This document shows positions 1 through 8,309 of a stretch of DNA of 11,558 nt, one piece after another. The position numbers and the translations under genes are program-made. Location of the stretch: the NCBI GenBank assembly GCA_025363535.1, contig JANYDP010000396.1:1-11558 (forward strand), given 5' to 3'. The notes under the pieces were generated by a model, which was given only the letters and a program-made list of their open reading frames with translations, did not search any database and was not told the DNA's origin. This DNA comes from Verrucomicrobiota bacterium. GTDB lineage: Bacteria > Verrucomicrobiota > Verrucomicrobiia > Limisphaerales > CAIQOK01. Positions within the stretch are counted from its first letter, which is position 1. Each line of letters begins with the position of its first letter.

Positions 1-912
1 AGCCGCGCGTGTTTCGAGGAACTCGCCGCGCTGCCGGGAAATGATTTCGGCCTGGTGAAAAAGGGTTTGCTCATGTTGTGCAAGGAACAACACACGCTGG
101 ACGAGGAAGCCAAAACCGCTGCGCAAGCCCGCGCGCTGGGAATTCCTGCCGAAGTTCTCGACGCGAAACAGACCGCCGCGCTTGATCCAAATGTGCGGAT
201 GGACGTTGCCGGCGCGGTTTATTTTCCGAAAGACTGCCATCTGCAACCGGATCGTTTCCTGACGGCGCTGCACACGCAGTTGAAGCTGCTGGGTGCGGAA
301 TTCATCTGGGAGCGCGAGTTCGTTTGCTGGCGCGCTGAACGCAACCGCCGGATTTGCGCGGCGCGAATTAGCGACGGCCGCGAAATCGAAGGGGATGAAT
401 TCATCATTTGCGGCGGCTCATGGTCACCGTCGCTCGTGCGTGGACTGGGTTTGAAAATTCCCATTCAAGCGGGCAAGGGTTACAGCCTGACAATCCCGAA
501 GCCGCGCCAGTTGCCGGAAATTTGCGCCATCTTCAGCGAGGCGCGTGTGGCGGTGACGCCGATGGGTGGACGGTTGAGGTTCGGCGGCACCATGGAAATG
601 GCCGGGCTGAACGAGGACATCAATCCGGTGCGCGTGCGTGGCATCATCAACGCGGTGCAAAAATATTATCCCGAGTTCGAGCCGGAAGATTTCGACGGCA
701 TCCAGCCGTGGCGCGGGCTGCGTCCGTGTTCACCGGACGGAATGCCGTATGTGGGTCGCACAAAGAAATTTGAAAACCTCTCGCTCGCGACAGGCCACGC
801 GATGATGGGCTTGAGCCTCGGCCCGGCGACCGGCAAGCTGATGGCGGAAATTCTCTCCGGCGAAAAACCCGCGACGGACATCGCGATACTGTCGCCGGAT
901 AGGTTTGGGTAA
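1..912 (+). CDS. FAD-dependent D-amino-acid dehydrogenase-like oxidoreductase (DAO family), 5' end missing
   Basis: The frame is open from base 1, so the gene starts before the window; about 303 codons are present and the N-terminal FAD Rossmann motif (GxGxxG) is lost. The DAO superfamily of flavoproteins oxidises amines and amino acids to imines; DadA-like members usually have about 410-430 residues. Visible family marks are a mid-domain stretch FPKDCHLQPDRFLTAL, the segment FIICGGSWSPSLVRGLGLKIPIQAGKGYS typical of DadA/D-hydroxyproline dehydrogenases (written here only as its core, GGSWSPSLV and QAGKGYS), then WRGLRPCSPDGMPYVGRT and ATGHAMMGLSLGPATGKL, which close the FAD site near the C-terminus. 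The protein ends in LSPDRFG, a common ending of D-amino-acid dehydrogenases. Together with the DapA-family gene downstream, oxidation of cis-4-hydroxy-D-proline is a plausible substrate assignment; D-alanine or another D-amino acid is the alternative. Family is secure, substrate is inferred. Confidence 0.85.
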   Translation, partial: SRACFEELAALPGNDFGLVKKGLLMLCKEQHTLDEEAKTAAQARALGIPAEVLDAKQTAALDPNVRMDVAGAVYFPKDCHLQPDRFLTALHTQLKLLGAEFIWEREFVCWRAERNRRICAARISDGREIEGDEFIICGGSWSPSLVRGLGLKIPIQAGKGYSLTIPKPRQLPEICAIFSEARVAVTPMGGRLRFGGTMEMAGLNEDINPVRVRGIINAVQKYYPEFEPEDFDGIQPWRGLRPCSPDGMPYVGRTKKFENLSLATGHAMMGLSLGPATGKLMAEILSGEKPATDIAILSPDRFG

Positions 913-916
913 AGGA
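912..916 (+). promoter_or_regulatory. Ribosome-binding site for the nuclease-like gene
   Basis: AAGGA lies 8 bases before ATG 925 and overlaps the stop codon of the upstream oxidoreductase (TAA at 910-912). It supports translation from 925, and it is one of the few clear Shine-Dalgarno sequences in the window. Confidence 0.55.
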
Positions 917-924
917 ACAAATTT

Positions 925-1339
925 ATGCTCTATGAGGGTAATGTTATAGAAGCTGTTTGCAATCATCTGAAGGACATTGGCTTTTCAATTTCCAGCAAAT
1001 GCACAGTAAAGCAGCGTGGCGACGATATCGTCGCGCTGGGGACTGGGCAAATCCGGGAACTGCGTATCGAGGCAAAAGGGGAAACCAGCAGTCATGCTGC
1101 GAGTGCTCGTTACGGTAAACCCTTTAATGATGGTCAGGTTAAAAATCCATGTTGCTAACGCTTTTTTCAGAGCCGCGAAAATGACTAAGGATGGCAGCAT
1201 TGGTGCAATGGCTTTCCCCAAGAATTCTTCCCATGAGCAGTGTGTTGCCAGCATTCGACACGCGATTGATGCTCTTGGCATCATCGTCTTTTGGGTTGAT
1301 GCCGACCGATCTGTAACGAGTTCTCAATCTTTGAAATAA
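925..1339 (+). pseudogene. PD-(D/E)XK nuclease-like small protein, broken by a +1 frameshift
   Basis: Two overlapping frames make one protein. The first frame runs from ATG 925 to a stop at 1156-1158; the second carries the rest from about 1145 to the stop at 1337-1339. Dropping one A from the five-A run at 1141-1145 joins them into about 137 residues, passing through GQVK then IHVANAFFRAA. An AAGGA ribosome-binding site at 912-916 sits about 8 bases before ATG 925. The pattern RGDDIVA (Asp34) followed by IEAKGETSS (Glu49, Lys51) matches the D...ExK active-site layout of restriction-endonuclease-like folds, and GIIVFWV near the end looks like a closing beta strand. The family is of small stand-alone proteins; the exact role is not known to me. 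Base composition is visibly AT-richer than the flanking genes, which suggests transfer. The break may be a real mutation or an assembly error in the homopolymer. Confidence 0.65.
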
Positions 1340-1368
1340 CCCGCCCCAATTTCTTTTCTGATTAAAAA

Positions 1369-2277
1369 ATGAAAACCCCAACCATGAACTGGCGCGGCGT
1401 CATTCCCGCGATGACGACCGCATTCAAACCCGATTACAGCGTGGACCACGCGTTCATCGCCAAGCGCGCACGCTGGCTGATGGACAGCGGCTGCACCGGC
1501 GTCGTCGCGCTCGGCTCGCTCGGCGAAAGCGCCACGCTGCGCTCCGATGAAAAAGTCGCGATTCTAAAAACGCTCGTCGCCGCGCTCGATGGCCGTGCGC
1601 CGGTCGTCGCGGGCATCGCGTCGTTGAGTACGGCAGAAGCGGTCGTGCTCGCGCAGGCGGCGGCGGAGGTCGGTTGCGCCGGTTTGATGGTGCTGCCGCC
1701 GTACGTTTATTCGAGCGACTGGCGTGAGATGAAAGCCCATGTGCAGGCCGTCATTCGCGCGACGAAACTTTCGTGCATGCTCTACAACAATCCGGTTTCG
1801 TACAAGACGGATTTTCTGCCGGAGCAGATCAAGGAACTCGCCGCCTCCAATCCGAACCTGCACGCGGTGAAGGAATCCAGCGCGGACGTGCGCCGGGTCA
1901 CGGCGCTCAAGGCAATCTGCGGAGACCGGCTGGCGTTGTGTGTGGGCGTGGATGACGCGATTGTGGAAGGCGTGCGGGCCGGGGCGGTGTGCTGGATCGC
2001 CGGACTCGTCAATGCGTTCCCGCGCGAGTCGGTGGCGCTCTACGATTACTCGATGCGCGGCGAAAAGAAAAAGGCCGACGAACTCTACCGCTGGTTCCTG
2101 CCTTTGCTGCGCATGGACACGGTGCCCAAGTTCGTCCAGCTCATCAAACTGGTGCAGCAGGAAGTCGGCATGGGTCACGAGCGGGTGCGCGGCCCGCGCC
2201 TCATCATGGCGGGAGCGGAGCGTAAAGTGGCTTTGGAAACGCTGAAGGTCGCGCTGGCGAAGCGGCCGAAACTTTAA
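1369..2277 (+). CDS. DapA/N-acetylneuraminate lyase family aldolase or deaminase; possible pyrroline-4-hydroxy-2-carboxylate deaminase
   Basis: The 302-residue protein covers the full TIM-barrel of the DHDPS/NAL class I aldolase family (usual length 290-310). The Schiff-base lysine is Lys168 in LHAVKESS and the catalytic tyrosine is Tyr139 in MLYNNP. It is unlikely to be true dihydrodipicolinate synthase: the GTTGE motif reads GSLGE (residues 49-53), and the position of Arg138 of the E. coli enzyme, right after YNxPS, is occupied by Ser144 in YNNPVSYKTD. Relatives with such changes include pyrroline-4-hydroxy-2-carboxylate deaminase, hydroxy-oxoglutarate aldolase and sugar-acid aldolases. The upstream D-amino-acid dehydrogenase makes the deaminase the best guess: it would turn pyrroline-4-hydroxy-2-carboxylate into 2-oxoglutarate semialdehyde, water and ammonia being exchanged. 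ATG 1384, giving MNWRGVIPAM, is an equally good start; neither has a clear ribosome-binding site. Cytoplasmic. Confidence 0.85.
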   Translation: MKTPTMNWRGVIPAMTTAFKPDYSVDHAFIAKRARWLMDSGCTGVVALGSLGESATLRSDEKVAILKTLVAALDGRAPVVAGIASLSTAEAVVLAQAAAEVGCAGLMVLPPYVYSSDWREMKAHVQAVIRATKLSCMLYNNPVSYKTDFLPEQIKELAASNPNLHAVKESSADVRRVTALKAICGDRLALCVGVDDAIVEGVRAGAVCWIAGLVNAFPRESVALYDYSMRGEKKKADELYRWFLPLLRMDTVPKFVQLIKLVQQEVGMGHERVRGPRLIMAGAERKVALETLKVALAKRPKL

Positions 2278-2280
2278 GGC

Positions 2281-3852
2281 ATGAAATGCCCCGACAAAAA
2301 GTCGTTCGATAATTTCCTTCAAGCCGGGTCGAGGCTGTGTCTGGCGCTGGTGGTTTTATCGGCGCTGATGATTTTACCGGTAGGAGCGCAGTCGAATTCG
2401 CCCGCGACCACACTCGGAGAATTGCAACGGCGGCTGACGGAGCATGTCTCGCAGCCGCGCTTCGAGCCGGGTATTTTCGGGGTGAAAGTCGTTTCACTCG
2501 ACAGCGGCAAAACTCTTTTCGAGCACGACGCCGCCAAACTATTCAGCCCGGCCTCCAACTGCAAACTCTACACTGTGGCGCTCGCGCTCGATCAGTTGGG
2601 CGGCGATTATCGCATCAAGACTTCGCTTTATTCCGCCGCGAAACCAAACCGATTCGGCGCGCTCAAAGGCGATCTCATCATCTATGGCCGGGGCGATCCG
2701 TGCATAAACGGTCGTTTGCACAGCAATGATATTTTTCAGGCGCTTGAACCCTTGGTGACCGCGCTGACGAACGCAGGCGTGAAGCGCATCACCGGCGATC
2801 TGATCGGCGACGAAAGTTTTTTTCACGGACCGCCGTACGGTTCCGGTTGGGACTGCGATGATCTGGAGTTTTATTACGGCGCAGAAATTTCTGCGCTCAC
2901 GATCAACGACAATCTGCTGATGCTCGCCGCCAAACCGAGTACCCGCGTGGGTGCGCCGTGTGCGCTGTCACTGTCGCCACAGACCAGCTATCTCGTCCTA
3001 AGCAACCGTACGCAAACAGTCGCGGCGGGCGGCAAGCGGGACATCCACTGCTACCGACCGCTCGGGGAAAATGTGGTTTATGTTTCAGGCCAGTGGCCGT
3101 TGAACGACGTGCCACATCACGATTACCTGACCGTGCATCAGCCGGCGGGTTTGTTTGTCGCGCTGTTTCGGGAGGCGTTGGCGCGGCACGGCATCAAGGT
3201 CGGCGGAAAATTGCGCGTGGCGAACTGGCTGGATCGTCAGGCGACGCCGTTGGACTTGGGCAGGCTGGTGGAACTGGGGGCGGTGGAATCGTTGCCGTTG
3301 CGCGAACTGGCGGCGGAAATCCACAAGCCTTCGCAGAATCTCTACACTGACTTGTTGCTCGCCCATCTCGGCGCGCTGGCAACCCTGACGAACGCGGCGT
3401 TTGCGGGAACCGCCGAGGACGCAGGCATCGAGCAATTGAAAAGATTTCTCAGCAAAGCCGGCGTCCGTGCCGGCGACGTGCATTTCGAGGAAGGCTCCGG
3501 TTTGTCGCGCAACAACCTGGCCACGCCGAACGCCAGCGTGGCGTTGCTGACGTTTATGAGCCGGCACGCGGAAGCGGCGGCGTACCGAGATTCGCTGCCC
3601 ATCGCGGGTGTGGATGGCACTTTGAAAAGCCGGATGAAAAACAGCTTGGCCGCCGGGAACGTCCACGCCAAGACGGGGACGCTGCGCTGGGCGAATTCGC
3701 TTTCCGGTTACGTGACGACGGCGGCGGGCGAGCATCTGGTTTTTTCCATCATGCTCAACCGCTTTGTTCCCGAGACGAATGCTTCGGCGCGCGAAGCGAT
3801 AGATTTTCTGGTGACGCAACTGGCAGATTTTACTGGGCGCAGTGAAAGGTGA
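2281..3852 (+). CDS. dacB: D-alanyl-D-alanine carboxypeptidase/endopeptidase, PBP4 type (peptidase S13)
   Basis: This penicillin-binding protein trims D-Ala from peptidoglycan stem peptides and cleaves D-Ala-mDAP cross-links in the periplasm. All three active-site motifs are present: SxxK as SNCK (Ser92, Lys95) inside FSPASNCKLYTVA, SxN as SRN (409-411) inside GSGLSRNN, and KTG as KTGTL (464-468) inside HAKTGTLRWANSLSGY. The long gap between the first two motifs, about 310 residues, holds the extra domains that mark the S13 family. Residues 17-37 are a hydrophobic signal segment ending near GAQS, preceded by Lys residues, so the protein is exported. At 523 residues it is somewhat longer than E. 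coli DacB (477). The start lies 3 bases after the stop of the DapA-family gene, so the two are probably co-transcribed and translationally coupled; no separate ribosome-binding site is evident. Cys94 within the SxxK motif is a little unusual. Confidence 0.93.
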   Translation: MKCPDKKSFDNFLQAGSRLCLALVVLSALMILPVGAQSNSPATTLGELQRRLTEHVSQPRFEPGIFGVKVVSLDSGKTLFEHDAAKLFSPASNCKLYTVALALDQLGGDYRIKTSLYSAAKPNRFGALKGDLIIYGRGDPCINGRLHSNDIFQALEPLVTALTNAGVKRITGDLIGDESFFHGPPYGSGWDCDDLEFYYGAEISALTINDNLLMLAAKPSTRVGAPCALSLSPQTSYLVLSNRTQTVAAGGKRDIHCYRPLGENVVYVSGQWPLNDVPHHDYLTVHQPAGLFVALFREALARHGIKVGGKLRVANWLDRQATPLDLGRLVELGAVESLPLRELAAEIHKPSQNLYTDLLLAHLGALATLTNAAFAGTAEDAGIEQLKRFLSKAGVRAGDVHFEEGSGLSRNNLATPNASVALLTFMSRHAEAAAYRDSLPIAGVDGTLKSRMKNSLAAGNVHAKTGTLRWANSLSGYVTTAAGEHLVFSIMLNRFVPETNASAREAIDFLVTQLADFTGRSER

Positions 3853-3919
3853 GGTCGCCCGGCTACCAAACACCTGCGCACTGCGGGAGCCAACTTAACA
3901 TGGCTTTGCGTGACGCTCA

Positions 3920-4333
3920 TTACCAATCCACGAGACAATTGGTCTTCGTGAACTGCGAACTTTTCGGCGTGTATTGCTGGAACTCCACGTCGGTGCCGTC
4001 CGGGTCTTTGCACCAGCATTGCCACGTTTGATCGCAACCGAGTTTTTTCGGCGTGACCGCCACGCCGTGCTTGATCAAGGCCTCGCGCAACGCATCAATG
4101 TCCTCCACTTCAAAACAGAAATGATGAATCCGCTGCTGACGGGTTTCTGTCGCCGGCCCGGCTTGGAAAACTTCGATGAACTGACCGGGGCTAACCTGGA
4201 GATAAAAGCCAAACAGCACGCCGTCCTTGAAAAAATCAAAATGCTGCGGCAAGCCCAGCACGCCGCAGTAAAATTCCCGGCTCCGGTTCAAGTCTCTGGC
4301 GAAGACGCACAGATGGGCGAGGGCTTTGATCAT
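3920..4333 (-). CDS. VOC superfamily protein (glyoxalase/bleomycin-resistance/dioxygenase fold)
   Basis: A 137-residue single-domain VOC protein with two beta-alpha-beta-beta-beta modules. The first starts at ALAHLCVFARDLNRSREFY and the second at IHHFCFEVEDIDALREAL, followed by KDPDGTDVEFQQY. Likely metal ligands are His7, Glu54 (FIEVF), His70 or His71 (RIHHF) and Glu117 (DVEFQ), the lactoylglutathione lyase-type arrangement. The family covers glyoxalase I, fosfomycin-resistance enzymes and extradiol dioxygenases, so the reaction cannot be named from sequence alone. The frame is open back to an ATG at 4426, but the family fold begins at MIKALAH, so I choose the start at 4333; neither start has a convincing ribosome-binding site. 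It is convergent with dacB (67-bp gap, no strong terminator seen) and divergent from the PEP-CTERM gene. The protein has no signal peptide and is presumably cytoplasmic. Confidence 0.85.
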   Translation of the reverse strand: MIKALAHLCVFARDLNRSREFYCGVLGLPQHFDFFKDGVLFGFYLQVSPGQFIEVFQAGPATETRQQRIHHFCFEVEDIDALREALIKHGVAVTPKKLGCDQTWQCWCKDPDGTDVEFQQYTPKSSQFTKTNCLVDW

Positions 4334-4401
4334 AGTTTTGGCAGTATCTGGGAACGATGCTGTAAATTCAATGGGCGGGAAGATTTGTTTTTGAATAGTG
4401 A

Positions 4402-4430
4402 TTGATTTCGAAAGCATTCTATGCAATAAA
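4402..4430 (+). promoter_or_regulatory. Candidate sigma-70-type promoter for the PEP-CTERM gene
   Basis: TTGATT at 4402-4407 (4 of 6 to the -35 consensus), a 17-base spacer and AATAAA at 4425-4430 (4 of 6 to -10) sit in the AT-rich gap between the divergent VOC and PEP-CTERM genes, about 50 bases before the start at 4479. The match is modest and promoter consensus for this lineage is not established, so this is tentative. Confidence 0.3.
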
Positions 4431-4439
4431 TCTTCGAGT

Positions 4440-4477
4440 CAAAACAGGATATCCCAAGAAACAAAACAGGATATCCC
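4440..4477 (+). repeat. Perfect 16-bp direct repeat, period 22, spanning the ribosome-binding site
   Basis: The sequence CAAAACAGGATATCCC occurs at 4440-4455 and again at 4462-4477 with no mismatch. Similar flanks (AAGAAA after copy 1, TATGAAA after copy 2) suggest a tandem duplication of about 22 bp. Each copy contains the palindrome GGATATCC. The AGGA inside copy 2 (4468-4471) lies 7 bases before ATG 4479 and is the likely ribosome-binding site. Copy 1 carries the same AGGA without a start codon at the right distance. The repeat could be a regulator-binding site or a neutral duplication. Confidence 0.8.
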
Positions 4478-4478
4478 T

Positions 4479-5327
4479 ATGAAAACAACCAATCCCGTCA
4501 GTCTATCGTTTCTTCTCTGCGGAGTTCTCACACTCGCGGCCACCGGACAATGTCAGGTGTATTCATTAACAGCATCCGTCAGCGGAGTTGCTGAAATGTC
4601 TTTGGGCTTTTATCAAGGCGGGTCTCCTGCTATCGGTGGAATAAATGCTAATGCGAACTTTGGCATCCTCACAGAAACCATCTATTTCGATCCGTTAAAT
4701 CTTACCGTTCGTCAGGTTGGTTCCGTTGCCATGTCCTACAGCAACCCAACCAACACCCGAGCTTTGTCGCAGACGGTAGGAGGCCAGACCGTCACCGGCC
4801 AGTTGATCACAGGTCAGAAGTTTACAGGCGGTGACATCGGTTTCGACACGGGGACGCTCCCAGTGGTTTGGGATAACACTCTGCACGCATTCCGACTGCC
4901 ACCCACAGGCCCATCGCATCCGGCCTTGATCGGAAAGATCCCCGTATCTGGATCCTTTTCTTTGGATACCGGCGGTCAAAACTATGCCGGGAACTTCAAC
5001 TATCAAATCTTGGATGATCTTCAGGTGTTCTCCGTTTTCGCCACAAACAGCAACCCTGCCCTCCTGACTTTGAGTGGTTTCGGCGGAAACGCCTTCAACA
5101 ATACTGGTGGTGGGTTCTATTACTCAGACCACTTGAACTTGACCGACTTTACGGCTAACAATGGCTTGCGGCTATCGCTCTACACCGGCAACGCCAGTGA
5201 TTCGACGGACTCCATACATTGGAGTGCAGGCCCAGCGAGCGCCACAGTCGTTCCAGAACCCAATTCGCTTTCGCTGGCCGGCCTTGCCGTAAGCGCTTGC
5301 GCTCTTTTGCGTCGGCGTAAGCGATAG
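4479..5327 (+). CDS. Secreted PEP-CTERM sorting-domain protein
   Basis: A 282-residue protein of unknown function with both ends diagnostic. Residues 1-26 are a Sec signal peptide (MKTTN, a hydrophobic core SLSFLLCGVLTLAATG, then QCQVYS). The C-terminus is a PEP-CTERM tripartite signal: VPEP at 258-261, a hydrophobic helix at about 263-277 (SLSLAGLAVSACALL) and a basic tail RRRKR at 278-282. Such proteins are exported and processed by an exosortase, usually in bacteria that make exopolysaccharide. The body is rich in Gly, Asn, Thr and Ser, as expected for a surface beta-rich protein; I recognise no enzymatic domain. The frame extends upstream to 4398, but the signal peptide and the AGGA 7 bases upstream fix the start at 4479. 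The gene is visibly less GC-rich than its neighbours. No exosortase gene lies in this window. Confidence 0.88.
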   Translation: MKTTNPVSLSFLLCGVLTLAATGQCQVYSLTASVSGVAEMSLGFYQGGSPAIGGINANANFGILTETIYFDPLNLTVRQVGSVAMSYSNPTNTRALSQTVGGQTVTGQLITGQKFTGGDIGFDTGTLPVVWDNTLHAFRLPPTGPSHPALIGKIPVSGSFSLDTGGQNYAGNFNYQILDDLQVFSVFATNSNPALLTLSGFGGNAFNNTGGGFYYSDHLNLTDFTANNGLRLSLYTGNASDSTDSIHWSAGPASATVVPEPNSLSLAGLAVSACALLRRRKR

Positions 5328-5331
5328 CTAT

Positions 5332-5424
5332 TCAACAAATCTTCTTTTTCGGCGGCGGGTGTCTGCTCCCGATCCGGTTCAGGTCTTTCGCAATGTCAAG
5401 CAGGTGCGCGAATGCTTTGGTCAT
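5332..5424 (-). pseudogene. 30-codon ORF, possible remnant of a VOC-like gene
   Basis: The ORF begins MTKAFAHLLDIAKDLNR and ends in PPPKKKIC before a TGA. Its first 17 residues match the start of the VOC protein (MIKALAHLCVFARDLNR) at 12 positions, and the two DNA stretches agree at about 37 of 51 bases by hand alignment. After residue 17 the likeness stops. A piece of duplicated VOC gene, left behind when the PEP-CTERM gene came to lie between, would explain this. A chance match in a short helix, or an unrelated small gene, is also possible. There is no well-placed ribosome-binding site: AGG directly abuts the ATG. The rest of the 5328-5539 gap shows nothing I can name. Confidence 0.3.
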
Positions 5425-5539
5425 CCTGATTCTGTGCAGGCGTCATCGAAGTGGTTCCGAACAATTCCATGAGGTGACTTAAATAATAATCGGCCGATTC
5501 CCGCTTTGCAGGCAGTGGTAAATTTGTTTTCCTAAAGCC

Positions 5540-6301
5540 ATGCTGAAAACTTCACTCGCCACCCTCGTCAACCACTGCGACCAAATTCTGCGCACCAAAG
5601 AATTCGGCGACTACGACGGCGCGGTGAATGGCTTGCAGACGGAAAACTCTGGCAACGTCACCCGCATCGCCGCCACGGTGGATGCCAGCCTCGCCACGGT
5701 GAAACTGGCCATTGCGGCCAAGGCGGACTTGCTGATCGTGCATCACGGTTTGTTTTGGTCGCCGTCGCATCCGTGGACGGGCAAACGCTACGAGCTGCTG
5801 CAACTGCTGATCGAAAACAATCTGGCGGTTTACAGCTCGCACCTACCGCTCGACGCGCATCCCAAACTCGGCAACAACACGCTGCTCTGCGCTGCGCTGG
5901 GTTTGCGGAACTTGAAACCGTTCTTCCCAAGTCACGGACGGGACATCGGTTTGCAGTCGCGCCAGAAAATTTCCAGGGACGAACTGACGAAGCGTCTGCA
6001 CCGCGCGACCGGTTCAAAGCCGCTCTTGATTCCCGGCGGCCAAGAAACTTGCGAACGCATCGGCGTGGTGACGGGCGGGGCAGGGGGGGACATGAAACTG
6101 GCCGCCGAGGCAGGCGTGGACACATTCATAACCGGCGAAGGCCCCCACTGGACTTACGCGCTGGCGGAGGAACTGGGTCTGAATGTTTTTTACGCCGGCC
6201 ATTACGCGACGGAAACATTTGGCGTGAAGGCATTGGCGGCGGCGCTTTCCAAAAAATTCAAACTGCCGTGGACGTTCCTCGATCATCCGACCGGGCTTTG
6301 A
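5540..6301 (+). CDS. NIF3/YbgI family dinuclear metal-centre protein (GTP cyclohydrolase 1 type 2-like)
   Basis: A 253-residue protein of the short NIF3 type, without the PII-like insertion seen in longer Gram-positive members and close in size to E. coli YbgI (247). These proteins form toroidal hexamers with two metal ions per subunit; their true reaction is poorly settled despite the GTP cyclohydrolase 1 type 2 label. The metal ligands are visible: His68-His69 in LLIVHHGLFW, Asp105 in SSHLPLDAHPKLGNN (with His101 beside it), and His221 and Glu225 in YAGHYATETFG. The opening YDGAVNGLQTE is also typical (family form: DNxGLQ). A run of seven G at 6083-6089 falls in the GGAGGD stretch, but the frame is intact across it. 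It is followed 58 bp later by the GlcD-like gene on the same strand, so the two may share a transcript. Confidence 0.92.
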   Translation: MLKTSLATLVNHCDQILRTKEFGDYDGAVNGLQTENSGNVTRIAATVDASLATVKLAIAAKADLLIVHHGLFWSPSHPWTGKRYELLQLLIENNLAVYSSHLPLDAHPKLGNNTLLCAALGLRNLKPFFPSHGRDIGLQSRQKISRDELTKRLHRATGSKPLLIPGGQETCERIGVVTGGAGGDMKLAAEAGVDTFITGEGPHWTYALAEELGLNVFYAGHYATETFGVKALAAALSKKFKLPWTFLDHPTGL

Positions 6302-6359
6302 ACAAGCCAGCAAAGAAATCGCGCTCGACACCCGCGCACGCTGTTTCCATCTTGTCGCC

Positions 6360-7748
<1,389 letters not shown>

Positions 7749-7753
7749 CCGCT

Positions 7754-8290
7754 TCAGTACGCCACGATGGAACGTACCGGATGTCCGCCGAGGCGTTTGC
7801 GGCCGTCGAGAAATTTCAATTCGATGAGGAAGCTAGTTTCCAAAATCTTCGCCCCCAGCTTTTCCATCAGCGCAATAGCCGCCGCTGCGGTTCCGCCGGT
7901 GGCTAGCAGGTCATCAATCAGCAGCACGCGGCTTCCAGGATGCAGGGCGTCCACATGCATCGCAATCGTCGCGCTGCCATACTCGAGGTCGTAGGACTGC
8001 TCGTGGGTTTGATACGGGAGTTTGCCCTTCTTACGGACGGGCACGAACCCGGCCTGAAGTTTCACGGCGGCGGCGGCGGCGAAAATAAATCCCCGCGCGT
8101 CAATCCCCACAACCGAATCCACATCGCCGGGCTTGAAGCCATCAATGAGCAGATCAATGCAGCCATTGAAAAGCCGGGCGTCGGCGAGCACGGGCGTGAT
8201 GTCCTTGAACTGAATGCCCGGCTTGGGAAAGTCGGGGACGTTGCGGATGGCGCGTTCGATGTCAGCGGCGGTCGGATGGGGTAGGGGCAT
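7754..8290 (-). CDS. apt: Adenine phosphoribosyltransferase
   Basis: Converts adenine and PRPP into AMP and pyrophosphate in purine salvage, in the cytoplasm. The 178-residue length is normal for Apt (170-185). Hallmarks are the N-terminal VPDFPKPGIQFKDITP (substrate-binding hood), GIDARGFIF at about 62-70, PVRKKGKLP at 84-92, the flexible loop with EYGSATIAMH, and the PRPP-binding motif VLLIDDLLATGGTA at 122-135. It is the last gene of the - strand group: its start is 19 bp after the stop of the sigma-factor gene, and its stop is 5 bp from the stop of the GlcD-like gene. Start ATG at 8288-8290 gives MPLPHPTAADIERAIRNVP, a good fit to the family; a purine-rich GGG-AAAGG type stretch (TTTCCCTTTTC on the + strand) lies just upstream. 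Confidence 0.96.
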   Translation of the reverse strand: MPLPHPTAADIERAIRNVPDFPKPGIQFKDITPVLADARLFNGCIDLLIDGFKPGDVDSVVGIDARGFIFAAAAAVKLQAGFVPVRKKGKLPYQTHEQSYDLEYGSATIAMHVDALHPGSRVLLIDDLLATGGTAAAAIALMEKLGAKILETSFLIELKFLDGRKRLGGHPVRSIVAY

Positions 8291-8309
8291 GTGAAAAGGG
8301 AAAGCAGTT

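Noticed and set aside
1138..1147. Programmed ribosomal frameshift at the five-A run in the nuclease-like gene
   Set aside because: The needed shift is +1, and no -1 slippery heptamer or stimulatory structure fits. A one-base insertion or assembly error is simpler.
1564..2322. 252-codon open frame on the - strand opposite the DapA-family gene
   Set aside because: It is a His/Arg-rich shadow of a gene with clear catalytic residues.
3085..3873. 262-codon open frame on the - strand opposite dacB
   Set aside because: It lies fully against dacB, whose SxN and KTG motifs are in this stretch. Its composition is antisense-like.
4334..4426. Upstream extension of the VOC gene to ATG 4426
   Set aside because: The extra 31 residues have no VOC likeness and overlap the candidate PEP-CTERM promoter. 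The fold begins at MIKALAH.
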